Assembly (NCBI RefSeq): GCF_003350295.1
Contig: NZ_QLYY01000030.1
Location: forward strand, 1 to 46,082
Length of the DNA: 46,082 nucleotides
Direction of reading: 5' to 3'
Source: Vibrio tetraodonis
GTDB lineage: Bacteria; Pseudomonadota; Gammaproteobacteria; Enterobacterales; Vibrionaceae
The translations under genes were made by a program, and so were the position numbers. Positions within the stretch are counted from its first letter, which is position 1; each line of letters opens with the position of its first letter. Below the pieces are notes generated by a model, which worked only from the letters and a program-made list of their open reading frames with translations, was not told the DNA's origin and searched no databases. Shown one piece after another: positions 34,904 to 43,713 of this stretch.

Positions 34904-35971
34904 ATGACTGAACTTAAAAATGATCGTTATCTGCGTGCTCTTTTAAAGCAACCAGTAGACTACACACCAGTATGGATGATGCGTCAGGCAGGACGTTACC
35001 TCCCAGAATATAAAGCGACTCGAGCTGAGGCTGGTGACTTTATGTCTTTGTGTAAGAATGCTGAGCTTGCCTCAGAAGTCACACTTCAGCCATTACGTCG
35101 TTACCCTCTTGATGCTGCAATTTTATTCTCGGATATCCTAACTATTCCAGATGCCATGGGTCTAAAATTGCGCTTTGCTGCTGGAGAAGGCCCAGTATTT
35201 GATAACCCTATTACCTGCAAGGCTGATGTTGAAAAAATTGGCATCCCAGATCCGGAAGCTGAATTGCAATATGTGATGAACGCCGTTCGTCAGATCCGTA
35301 AAGATCTAAAAGGAGAAGTACCTTTGATTGGCTTCTCTGGAAGTCCTTGGACGCTGGCAACTTACATGATCGAAGGTGGCAGCTCAAAAGCTTTCACTAA
35401 AATCAAGAGGATGATGTATTCAGAGCCACAAACACTGCATATGTTGTTAGATAAACTTGCCGACAGTGTTATTGAATATCTTAACGCTCAGATTAAAGCT
35501 GGAGCTCAATCTGTCATGGTGTTTGATACTTGGGGTGGTGTCCTGACTCCAAGAGATTACAATTTATTCTCACTCCAATACATGGCAAAAATTGTTGATG
35601 GACTGATTCGAGAAAACGAAGGGCGCCGAGTACCCGTCACCTTGTTTACTAAAAATGGTGGCATGTGGTTAGAAAAAATTGCCGCGACCGGATGTGATGC
35701 GGTTGGTTTAGACTGGACAATTAACATCGAAGAAGCTGTGCGCCGCGTTGGAGATAAAGTGGCACTGCAAGGAAATATGGATCCTTCAATCTTGTATGCA
35801 TCACCAGAGAGAATCCGCCAAGAAGTCGCAGATATTTTAGCAGGCTTTGGGGATAGGGGGACTGGTCATGTATTTAACCTAGGACATGGTATCCACCTTG
35901 ATGTTCCACCGGAAAACGCTGGGGTATTTGTTGAAGCGGTTCACGACCTGTCTAAGTCCTTTCATCAATAA
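34904..35971 (+). CDS. hemE: Uroporphyrinogen decarboxylase
   Basis: Removes four acetate carboxyls from uroporphyrinogen III to give coproporphyrinogen III in heme synthesis; cytoplasmic, cofactor-free. 355 aa (E. coli 354). The signature PVWMMRQAGRYLPEY near residue 22 holds the substrate-binding arginines; SPWTLATYMIEGGSSK and NLGHGIHLDVPPE near the C-terminus are also conserved. It has its own spacer of 290 bases and a terminator after it, so it is probably transcribed alone. Confidence 0.98.
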   Translation: MTELKNDRYLRALLKQPVDYTPVWMMRQAGRYLPEYKATRAEAGDFMSLCKNAELASEVTLQPLRRYPLDAAILFSDILTIPDAMGLKLRFAAGEGPVFDNPITCKADVEKIGIPDPEAELQYVMNAVRQIRKDLKGEVPLIGFSGSPWTLATYMIEGGSSKAFTKIKRMMYSEPQTLHMLLDKLADSVIEYLNAQIKAGAQSVMVFDTWGGVLTPRDYNLFSLQYMAKIVDGLIRENEGRRVPVTLFTKNGGMWLEKIAATGCDAVGLDWTINIEEAVRRVGDKVALQGNMDPSILYASPERIRQEVADILAGFGDRGTGHVFNLGHGIHLDVPPENAGVFVEAVHDLSKSFHQ

Positions 35972-35978
35972 ATTTATT

Positions 35979-36011
35979 AAGCGTTTGGTCTAATCAAGCG
36001 CTTTTTATTTT
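35979..36011 (+). terminator. Intrinsic terminator after hemE
   Basis: 9-bp stem with one T-G pair (35979-35987 with 35995-36003), 7-base loop, then T-rich CTTTTTATTTT. Confidence 0.8.
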
Positions 36012-36232
36012 GTGGTTAGTATGTTGAGCATATCTAACTATTAAGATGCTTTATATCACTATTTCTGCTTTGAGCTTTATGTTTTCATGCTGTTGATTCA
36101 TGACTGAATCTAGTAGAGTGGTGGTATCAGACAATGATGAGTTTGCGTAAGGAATAAAGTAAAGGTGAGCAAATCAGCTTCGAAAGGTAGGTCGACCGAA
36201 ATCACACTGACATTATTAATTGCAGAGGATAC

Positions 36233-36877
36233 GTGAAACGTATGAAGACACGTGACAAAATAGTGTTTGCCGCATTGAATCTTTTTAATGAACATGGCGA
36301 ACGTAATATCACCACCAATCATATCGCCGCGCACATTGATATTAGCCCTGGTAACCTCTATTACCATTTTCGTAATAAGCAGGAAATCGTGCGTGAAATT
36401 TTCGCCCTTTATTCCAACGAGCTATTGGAGCGTTTCTCACCAATTCACGGACAGCAAGAAAGTTTGGTCTTGCTTAAACACTACCTAGACTCCATCTTCA
36501 AGTTAATGTGGAAGTATCGTTTTTTCTATGCCAATCTTCCTGAAATTTTGCAACGAGACGAACAATTACATGAAGAATATATTCTGGTTCAAGAAAAGTT
36601 GCAGACCAACTTAGTCAATATTATGCGCTCTTTTGTTGACCTTGAGTTGCTTGCCGTGGAAGAACATGAAATGAAACCTTTAGTTACCACTTTACACATG
36701 ATTGCTTCTAGTTGGCTCGGCTACCGCTCTGCAATGTCGCAAAAAACGCACATTACCGAACAAGTCATTCACCAAGGCATGCTGCAGATGATTGCGGTAG
36801 TAAAACCCAAAGCGACACCTCAAGGCGTAGAGCAACTACAACTGCTTGAGGATGGTGTTAAAGCGATTCATGCTTAA
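36233..36877 (+). CDS. TetR/AcrR family regulator
   Basis: 214 aa. The N-terminal HTH (about 5-52) has RDKIVFAALNLFNEHGERNITTNHIAAHIDISPGNLYYHFRNK in family order. The C-terminal ligand domain has MWKYRFFYANLPEIL, seen in a widespread proteobacterial TetR subgroup. Start is GTG at 36233, 4 bases after GAGG; the ATG at 36242 is an alternative. It lies alone between hemE and a DHH phosphoesterase gene, on the same strand, 72 bases before the latter. Ligand and targets cannot be told from sequence. Confidence 0.88.
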   Translation: MKRMKTRDKIVFAALNLFNEHGERNITTNHIAAHIDISPGNLYYHFRNKQEIVREIFALYSNELLERFSPIHGQQESLVLLKHYLDSIFKLMWKYRFFYANLPEILQRDEQLHEEYILVQEKLQTNLVNIMRSFVDLELLAVEEHEMKPLVTTLHMIASSWLGYRSAMSQKTHITEQVIHQGMLQMIAVVKPKATPQGVEQLQLLEDGVKAIHA

Positions 36878-36949
36878 CCATAACCAAATGTAATTGCCAT
36901 AGACCCCGAAAACCTCTTAAAGTGTCATAATGATCGTTAAGGGGTTTTT

Positions 36950-37909
36950 ATGCATTATGACGTGTTTAATGGTGATGCTGATGGCATCATATCACTACTT
37001 CAACTTCGCTTAGCTGCACCTAAAAAGGCTGTCTTGGTCACTGGATTGAAGCGAGATATCAAGCTTTTGGATGCCTTGCATTGCCGCTTGGGAGATACTC
37101 TAACCGTATTAGACATATCCATGCGAAGCAATATGGCTGGGCTAAAGCAGATATTAGCTAGTGGCGCATCGGTATTTTACGCAGATCACCATCAAGCAGG
37201 AAGCATACCTCAAGATCCTAACCTAGACGCGCATATTGATTTGGATGCCAATGTATGTACGGCTTTGATCATAGATAAGTTGCTTAGAGGGAGGTTTCAT
37301 CATTGGGCTATTGTCGCCGCGTATGGTGATAATCTATGTGCCAAGGCTGATGAGCTCGCAATCGCAGCAGGATTTGATACAGCTGAAAGAGCGCAGCTAA
37401 GCGAGCTAGGAAAGTTAATTAATTACAATGGTTATGGCGCTTCTTTAGAGGATTTAAACTTCCTACCCGATGAATTGTATCGAAGGCTACTGGCTTATGA
37501 AAATCCTTTTGCGGTTATCGGCGATCCCTTGTCTCCTTATCCCGTGCTGCGCGAGTCGTATCAGCAAGATTTTAACCAAGTGATTTCAATACCGCCTTTG
37601 CATCAAAGCCATTGCCTTTTAGTCGTTGAGCTGCCCGATAGCGCGGCTTCAAGGCGTATTAGCGGGGTGTATGGAAACTGGCTATCCAATCAATCTCCTG
37701 ACTTGGGGCATATTGTTCTTACCCATAATCAAGATGGAAGCTTTAAAGTGTCACTGCGCGCCCCCAGCAATAATAGATGTGGTGCTGGAGACCTGTGTGC
37801 GCAGTTTATTTCGGGGGGAGGACGTGCTGGATCTGGTGGTATTAATACCTTGGTCAAAGCGCAACTACCGCTACTTATATCTAAAGTGGAAAAATTTTAT
37901 AGCCAATAG
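36950..37909 (+). CDS. DHH-superfamily phosphoesterase, function unknown
   Basis: 319 aa. DHH motifs are in order: FNGDADGI (about 6-13), VLDIS near 54, the ADHH signature near 79-82, a conserved HIDLDANVCTA metal site near 92, and a C-terminal GGGRAGSGGIN loop as in DHHA1 domains. These residues bind Mn and suggest hydrolysis of phosphodiesters or short nucleotides. Relatives in Vibrio are often given vague names. It is not RecJ (too short) or NrnA by clear similarity. Convergent with envC, 8-base gap. Confidence 0.85.
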   Translation: MHYDVFNGDADGIISLLQLRLAAPKKAVLVTGLKRDIKLLDALHCRLGDTLTVLDISMRSNMAGLKQILASGASVFYADHHQAGSIPQDPNLDAHIDLDANVCTALIIDKLLRGRFHHWAIVAAYGDNLCAKADELAIAAGFDTAERAQLSELGKLINYNGYGASLEDLNFLPDELYRRLLAYENPFAVIGDPLSPYPVLRESYQQDFNQVISIPPLHQSHCLLVVELPDSAASRRISGVYGNWLSNQSPDLGHIVLTHNQDGSFKVSLRAPSNNRCGAGDLCAQFISGGGRAGSGGINTLVKAQLPLLISKVEKFYSQ

Positions 37910-37917
37910 GGTTTTCA

Positions 37918-39057
37918 CTATCGAGTAAGCCAAGCCCTGGGATCCTGAGCCTTACTGTTGCGCCTGATTTCGAAATAAAGTGAGGCTTTTGACTGACCAC
38001 CAGTGTCCCCGGCAAGCGCAATGGTTTCCCCAGCAGAGATTTTATCGCCTTCTTTCTTTAGTAAACTCTGGTTAAAGCCATATAAAGTCATATCACCCTT
38101 ACCATGATCGAGCAGGATCACTAGACCATACCCTCTCAAATAGTCTGAAAATACCACGGTTCCAGAGTAAACAGCCTTTATAGCTTGCCCATAAGCTGCG
38201 TTAATCACCATGCCTTTCCAATTTATTTGTCCTGTTTGACGAGAGCCGTAATTATGCAGAACTGTCCCTTTAATTGGCCAAGGAAGACGGCCTTTTTGTT
38301 TGGCCAAACCATCCATAGGTATTGGCGTATTGCGTTTAGCTGCTTTAGCGATTTCAGCTTTTAGCCTTGTCTCATTACGTTGGAGCTCAGTGAGATAGAC
38401 TTTGTCATTAGAAATGTTCTTTTTGATGTTACTTAGAGTCCCTTTTCGCTTGGATTGCTCTTTGGTAAGGCGTCTGCGGGTTTGCTGCTGTTCGTCGAGT
38501 AAACTGGTAATTTGTTGTTGCTCAAGTTTTAGCTGTGTTTCGCTTTTAGTCAGCTCACTGACGGTTTTTTCTATCTGGGCAATGGTTACAGCTCGTTTCT
38601 TGGCTAAGTGTTGAAAGTATTGACTTATCCTGTCTTCTTCAACACTTTGATTAAGCATGTTAGCTGATGATTTCGCTCTTTGTGTTGCATAATAGGTTTG
38701 TAAAAGCTCTGCAAGAACTTCTGTTTGTTGTCGTTTTTGTTTTTCTAATGAAGCGATACGCTTTTCCAGCGCAGAGATACTTTGATTGGTTTTATGCAGC
38801 GATGCTTTGGCTTTCTTGATCTCTTTTTCTAAGCGGACAATACTGAGTTCTTGCTTTTTTAGAGACTTATTAAGAGTGTCGAGCTTTTTTTGTTGGGAGC
38901 TGAGCGACTGCCTCTGCCTTGATATTTCATTGCTGACCCCTTTAAGCTCATTAGGTGAGGCAGACCATGTTGGAAAGGCGAGTGAGATCAAAATGAGACA
39001 TACCAATCCAGCAAGTATAGGTAAGGCTAGTGTTTGTCTTGATTGCCGTATTGCCAT
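37918..39057 (-). CDS. envC: Murein hydrolase activator EnvC
   Basis: Periplasmic LytM-domain protein that, with FtsEX, activates septal amidases such as AmiA/AmiB. 379 aa from the ATG at 39057: signal/TM segment (about 9-30), long coiled coil (about 37-265), LytM domain (about 275-379). The metal residues of active LytM enzymes are missing: YGFN stands where HxH-type YAHL is expected, and NWKGMVI replaces HxGxD. That makes it an activator, not an enzyme. An in-frame extension to 39219 would put 54 residues before the signal peptide and is rejected. Confidence 0.93.
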   Translation of the reverse strand: MAIRQSRQTLALPILAGLVCLILISLAFPTWSASPNELKGVSNEISRQRQSLSSQQKKLDTLNKSLKKQELSIVRLEKEIKKAKASLHKTNQSISALEKRIASLEKQKRQQTEVLAELLQTYYATQRAKSSANMLNQSVEEDRISQYFQHLAKKRAVTIAQIEKTVSELTKSETQLKLEQQQITSLLDEQQQTRRRLTKEQSKRKGTLSNIKKNISNDKVYLTELQRNETRLKAEIAKAAKRNTPIPMDGLAKQKGRLPWPIKGTVLHNYGSRQTGQINWKGMVINAAYGQAIKAVYSGTVVFSDYLRGYGLVILLDHGKGDMTLYGFNQSLLKKEGDKISAGETIALAGDTGGQSKASLYFEIRRNSKAQDPRAWLTR

Positions 39058-39265
39058 GCGAAAGGGGAAATCCTCAGTCCTTGTTTGACAGTCAGTATAA
39101 CCAAACACGTTCCCACGAAGAAAGAGTAATGTCAAAACTTGTTTATCGGCAGATAAAAACGAGATGTCGGTGAGATATAAAGTGCTTCTTCGAGCATTTA
39201 AATACTGAATTTTGGTCAAAAAAGAGTGCTAACTCACTCAGCACTGCACAATGGGCAGTATGGCG

Positions 39266-39316
39266 CAAAGGCCTGAACCCAGCATGAATAATATTTAGGT
39301 CGCAGGCCTTTGTTTT
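39266..39316. other. 10-bp inverted repeat with 27-base loop between gpmM and envC
   Basis: CAAAGGCCTG (39266-39275) and CAGGCCTTTG (39303-39312) are exact complements. In the plus direction a broken T-run follows; in the minus direction, the direction of both flanking genes, only TTTG follows. It may still attenuate gpmM readthrough into envC, but it is not a classical terminator. Confidence 0.4.
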
Positions 39317-39328
39317 GAGTCTTAAAGG

Positions 39329-40861
39329 TTATTTGATTAACACTTCACCTGTCATTTCTTTAGGAATAGAAAGGCCGGCAAGTGACAGCATAGTTGGCGC
39401 TAGGTCAGAGAGTTTACCTCCCTGTTTGAACTCAATCTGTTTGTCGCCAACATAAATCAGTGGTACAGGAAGATTGGTATGCGCAGTGTGGATCCCACCT
39501 GTCTCTGGATCTACCATCATCTCGGCGTTGCCATGGTCTGCGGTGATTAGCATTTGTCCACCGACTTTTTGTATCGCTTCAACAACTTTACCTAAGCTGC
39601 TATCAAGTGCTTCAATGGCTGATTTAGCTGCTTCATATACACCTGTGTGGCCAACCATGTCTGCATTTGGGTAATTGCATATGATGGTATCGTAGTTCCC
39701 AGAATCAATAGCCGCGACCATTTTCTCAGTCAATTCTGCTGAGCTCATTTCAGGTTGTAAGTCGTAGGTTGCGACCTTAGGAGAAGCGACTAGTTGTCGT
39801 TCTTCACCTTCAAATTCTGTTTCAACACCACCGTTGAAGAAAAAAGTAACGTGAGCGTATTTTTCTGTTTCTGATATGCGCAATTGAGTATGACGTTTCT
39901 TCGATAGCCACTCACCATAGGTGTTTTCCAAAGATGCTGGTGGGAATGCGATGGAAAGTGGAATATCCGCTGCGTATTGCGTAAGCATCACAAAGTGGAT
40001 GTTAGGGAAGGCGTTGCGAGTGAAACCTTCAAACTCTGGAACAAAAGCACGGGTAATTTGACGGGCACGATCGGCTCTATAGTTCATAAAGATGACCGCA
40101 TCTCCCTCTTGCATCAGTGCTTCTTCTTGCTCTGCTGTTTTGATTGATGTTGCTTTAACAAACTCGTCATTCTCACCACGCTCATACGCAGCTTGTAACC
40201 CTGCAACAGCTGAACTGGATTGGAATTCGGCTTTCGCTTGTGTTAAGAGAGCGTAAGCTACCTCAACACGTTCCCAGTTGTTGTCACGATCCATAGCGTA
40301 GTATCGGCCAACGAGAGAAGCGATTCTCCCTTTGCCGAGGCGTTCGAATAGCTGGTCAAAACGCTTAAGTGAGTTTTCTGCACTTCTTGGCGGGGTATCA
40401 CGGCCATCTAAGAAACAATGTAGGTAAATTTTATTTGCGCCTTGTTTGGCAGCCATTTCTACTGCGGCATAGATGTGATCTTCGTGAGAATGGACACCGC
40501 CAGGAGACATAAGTCCCATGATATGAACGGCTTTATCTGCTTTTACCGCCGCATTGATTGCTTCAACGAGTGCTGGAGTGTGCTCAAATTCACCATCAGC
40601 GATGGATTTTGTGATTCGGGTGAGATCTTGATACACAACTCGCCCAGCGCCAATATTGGTATGGCCCACTTCAGAGTTACCCATCTGTCCATCAGGTAGG
40701 CCGACATCAAGGCCAGACGCTGAAATCAAGGTGTTAGGGTTGTTAGCAAGTAGGCTATCGATTACCGGTGTATGAGCATTGGCAATAGCGTTGCTGGCCG
40801 TGTCTTCTCGGTGTCCATATCCATCAAGAATTACAAGAGCCAATGGTTTCTTAGCTGACAT
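39329..40861 (-). CDS. gpmM: Phosphoglycerate mutase, 2,3-BPG-independent
   Basis: Interconverts 3- and 2-phosphoglycerate in glycolysis with two Mn ions and a phosphoserine. 510 aa, usual length. Metal ligand D13 in VILDGYG and nucleophile S63 in GNSEVGH; FLDGRDTPPRSA and TADHGNAEMM supply further ligands. It lies upstream of envC on the same strand, a pairing common in gammaproteobacteria. Confidence 0.97.
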   Translation of the reverse strand: MSAKKPLALVILDGYGHREDTASNAIANAHTPVIDSLLANNPNTLISASGLDVGLPDGQMGNSEVGHTNIGAGRVVYQDLTRITKSIADGEFEHTPALVEAINAAVKADKAVHIMGLMSPGGVHSHEDHIYAAVEMAAKQGANKIYLHCFLDGRDTPPRSAENSLKRFDQLFERLGKGRIASLVGRYYAMDRDNNWERVEVAYALLTQAKAEFQSSSAVAGLQAAYERGENDEFVKATSIKTAEQEEALMQEGDAVIFMNYRADRARQITRAFVPEFEGFTRNAFPNIHFVMLTQYAADIPLSIAFPPASLENTYGEWLSKKRHTQLRISETEKYAHVTFFFNGGVETEFEGEERQLVASPKVATYDLQPEMSSAELTEKMVAAIDSGNYDTIICNYPNADMVGHTGVYEAAKSAIEALDSSLGKVVEAIQKVGGQMLITADHGNAEMMVDPETGGIHTAHTNLPVPLIYVGDKQIEFKQGGKLSDLAPTMLSLAGLSIPKEMTGEVLIK

Positions 40862-41154
40862 AGTGATGTCCTCGTCAAATTCAAAGTAACTTAGGAAACA
40901 AAATTAGCGTAATTTTACTACACTTTTTAGCCAAAACTGTAGGTAAAGATCAAAGATTATTGGGGAAGTTTTGTTGTTATCTTTCACCTATTCTTCTACT
41001 GTAACTATGGTGAGCTAAGGTTTCCTATCTATAAGGCTATTGTCGCTGAAAAAAAGGAAAGTTAAAGCGGTTATTATCGATTACTCTAATAGAGCTTAAC
41101 TAACGATACCCATATGATTGAATTTGACTATCAATCAACGTTCTCTGTTTGAAT

Positions 41155-42576
41155 TTATCGTGCTCCCATCAAGATGACGCCAGTATAAGTGATGAACAAG
41201 CCTAGAATACCCAGTATCGCCCCAACTTTTGCCATATCTTTACTTTCGATTAATCCCGTTGAATAAGCGAGTGAATTAGGCGGAGTCGAAACTGGAAGAA
41301 TCATGCCAAGAGACGCGGAGAAGGCAACTACCACCATAAGCCCTTGCAGACCGCCAATAGAAGTAAGGTTATCCATTGAAGTGCCAATAGCAGCTGCAAT
41401 TGGCATGAGTAGGTTTGCTGTTGCTGTATTCGACATAAAATTCGCCATTAACCAACAAATGATGGATAAAGTGATCACTAGGTTTATTGGCGCAAGAGAC
41501 TGGTAATCAACCGCATTGGCAAGCACTTCAGCTAGTCCTGTTTTATCGAGTGCCATACCGATGGCGATGCCTCCGGCCACTAACCAAAGTACATCCCAGT
41601 TTATTTGTTGGAGCTCTGTCTTACCTATGATGCCTGTTAATGTAAATATCACCAGAGGAACCATAGCAACCACATACGTATTCATACCGTGAACTTGGGT
41701 GGTCATCCAGAGTAAAACAGTACTGGCGAAGGTTATGTAGACGACAATGGCTCGCCAGCTGCGCTGAAACTGTCCATCGAGTTCTAAAATCAAAAAGTTA
41801 ACTTGAGACGGAAATAATTTTTGTAATAGAAACCAAGCAGCAATCAGTTGAACAATAACAAAAGGCAGCCCTATCATCATCCAACTGAGGAAATCGATAC
41901 TGTGTTCTTCAGTTAGGTATTGGAGGGCAATGGCATTTGGAGGTGAGCCAATTGGGGTAGCGATTCCTCCCGTATTTGCCGCGACTGGAATACACAGAAT
42001 TAACGCCTTGATCCCTACTTGCTCTTTTTGAGCAAGGGCAATAATTGGGCTGACGAGAGCGAGCATCATTACTGTCGTTGCAGTATTGGACATAAACATC
42101 GAAAAAACGGCTGTAATTAACATTAGACCCAGCATTATGAATTTGGGTTGGGCGCCAAAAGGTCGCAGCAGAACACGCGCTAAGTTTTTATCTAAATCGT
42201 ATTTTGAGGCGGCGATGGCAAGGGTGAACCCGCCCATGAAGAGGATAATAATTGGTGAGGAAAAGGTATTTAAAATATCGCTGTATGGGATTAACTCTTC
42301 CAAGCTTTGCTCTGGTTTAGTAATACGAAAAAATTGTAACCCTTTGTCAGAGAGCATGATCAGTTCAAGAGCAATAATAAGCACTGAGGTCGCAAATACA
42401 GGTACTGGTTCTAGAATCCAAAGAAGCGCTGCTAATAAAAATATACCTAAAAGTCGATGTTGTATGAGAGTGAGATCCTCGATAGGCATTTGCTCTGTTG
42501 GTAAAAGCAAAACCAATAGTGGTAATGCAAAGCAAAATATTAGTTTAGCGGTGAGTATTCGGGCGTGTTTAGGCAT
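41155..42576 (-). CDS. SLC13/DASS family sodium:anion symporter
   Basis: Inner-membrane carrier, 473 aa, about 11-12 hydrophobic helices. The two DASS signature SNTAT motifs are present at 163-167 and 382-386 and form the substrate and sodium sites; IATPIGSPPNAIA (205-217) follows the first. Family substrates are C4-dicarboxylates, citrate or sulfate; the sequence does not decide. No clear SD precedes the ATG. Gene order in Vibrio keeps it between gpmM and psd. An imperfect FNR-like site lies about 112 bases upstream. Confidence 0.9.
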   Translation of the reverse strand: MPKHARILTAKLIFCFALPLLVLLLPTEQMPIEDLTLIQHRLLGIFLLAALLWILEPVPVFATSVLIIALELIMLSDKGLQFFRITKPEQSLEELIPYSDILNTFSSPIIILFMGGFTLAIAASKYDLDKNLARVLLRPFGAQPKFIMLGLMLITAVFSMFMSNTATTVMMLALVSPIIALAQKEQVGIKALILCIPVAANTGGIATPIGSPPNAIALQYLTEEHSIDFLSWMMIGLPFVIVQLIAAWFLLQKLFPSQVNFLILELDGQFQRSWRAIVVYITFASTVLLWMTTQVHGMNTYVVAMVPLVIFTLTGIIGKTELQQINWDVLWLVAGGIAIGMALDKTGLAEVLANAVDYQSLAPINLVITLSIICWLMANFMSNTATANLLMPIAAAIGTSMDNLTSIGGLQGLMVVVAFSASLGMILPVSTPPNSLAYSTGLIESKDMAKVGAILGILGLFITYTGVILMGAR

Positions 42577-42687
42577 GCAGATTTAACCAAGCTAGGTAAA
42601 CATGCTTCCTAGGATAAAGAATCTCAATGTTAAGGTATTAGACTTGGATAAAAGTTTGCACGTGTGAGCATGCTGTTTGTAGTGACT

Positions 42688-42701
42688 TTGCCCTAGATCA
42701 A
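42688..42701 (-). promoter_or_regulatory. FNR-like half-conserved site upstream of the DASS transporter
   Basis: TTGCCCTAGATCAA matches 8 of 10 fixed positions of TTGATNNNNATCAA. It overlaps the T-run of the psd terminator. The match is suggestive only. Confidence 0.2.
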
Positions 42702-42726
42702 AAAACGCCCTGAAAATCAGAGCGTT
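42700..42726 (-). terminator. Intrinsic terminator of rsgA-psd (minus strand)
   Basis: On the minus strand: AACGCTCTGA, loop TTT, TCAGGGCGTT (one T-G pair), running into a T-run (TTTTTT at the end of the stem). It lies 18 bases after the psd stop. Confidence 0.88.
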
Positions 42727-42744
42727 AATTGTATAGAGCTGAGA

Positions 42745-43611
42745 CTACTTATTTGATGTGATTGACGCGTAGGGTGTTCCCATCACGGTAGAGTGGCCGT
42801 TGGCCATCGAGTCATCGAATTTAACACTATCTTTTGCGAAGAGGTTAATCACAGTCGAGCCTAGTTTAAAGCGTCCCATTTCTTGGCCTTTCTTTAACAC
42901 GATAGAGCGGGCACCTTCGCTTGGGTAATCCCACTTGTAGACGGTATTGCCGCGAGGTGGGGTGATAGTTCCTGCCCACGTTTGCTCAATACTGCCAACA
43001 ATGGTAGCACCGACTAATACTTGAGCGAGAGCACCGAATTCGGTATCAAAAATACACACTACGCGCTCATTACGGGCGAACAGGTTAGGAACATTTTCTG
43101 CAGTGAGTGGGTTAACCGAAAATAGGTCACCAGGTACATAAATCATTTGGCGTAGAGTTGCGTCGCATGGCATATGGACTCTGTGATAATCACGCGGCGA
43201 GAGATAAATGGTAGCAAAGTCACCATCTGCAAATTCTGCTGCCAGTTTGGCATCTCCACCTAGCAATTCCTGAGCGGTGTAATTGTGTCCTTTGGCTTGA
43301 ATCAATTTTCCATCTTGGATAGGTCCAAACTGACTTACACAGCCATCAGCTGGATGAGTAAGAATGTCTTCCTGAGAGCAAATCGGGCGGGCATCTTCCT
43401 TTAACTCACGAACAAAAAATTCATTGAAAGTTTTGAAGTGTTTAGGGTCTGAGTGCTTCGCCTCATCCATATTGACACTGTATTGTTTGATAAACCAGCG
43501 AATAACTGCGGTTGTTAGACCACCAGCTTCAGCCGATGCGAGTTTGCCGACTAAACGCGTCAAAGCGTGTTTAGGGATCCAATACTGTAGTCCAACTTTG
43601 ATTTTATCCAT
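42745..43611 (-). CDS. psd: Phosphatidylserine decarboxylase proenzyme
   Basis: Makes phosphatidylethanolamine from phosphatidylserine at the inner membrane. 288 aa from MDKIKVGLQYWIPK. The self-cleavage site is LGST with G251-S252, giving a pyruvoyl group on the alpha chain; the D89-H146-S252 triad matches E. coli D90/H147/S254. The C-terminus stops soon after and lacks the acidic tail of the E. coli protein (322 aa). Alternative starts are ATG at 43617 (2 codons longer) and TTG at 43626. Downstream of rsgA on the same strand. Confidence 0.96.
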   Translation of the reverse strand: MDKIKVGLQYWIPKHALTRLVGKLASAEAGGLTTAVIRWFIKQYSVNMDEAKHSDPKHFKTFNEFFVRELKEDARPICSQEDILTHPADGCVSQFGPIQDGKLIQAKGHNYTAQELLGGDAKLAAEFADGDFATIYLSPRDYHRVHMPCDATLRQMIYVPGDLFSVNPLTAENVPNLFARNERVVCIFDTEFGALAQVLVGATIVGSIEQTWAGTITPPRGNTVYKWDYPSEGARSIVLKKGQEMGRFKLGSTVINLFAKDSVKFDDSMANGHSTVMGTPYASITSNK

Positions 43612-43713
43612 TGTCATGTATTCCAATGTTAACCGAACGTTTACTTGCTTTGGGGCGTGAGATACTACTCAACTTTAATAGTAAAGTCAGCACTCCCAGT
43701 CGTTTATTTCGTT

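Noticed and set aside
39058..39219. N-terminal extension of envC
   Set aside because: It would place 54 residues before an evident signal peptide; the ATG at 39057 gives the normal envelope-targeted protein.
42086..42586. 166-codon plus-strand open frame opposite the DASS transporter
   Set aside because: It is antisense to a clear membrane protein, rich in Lys/Arg/Ser with no domain pattern, and has no SD.
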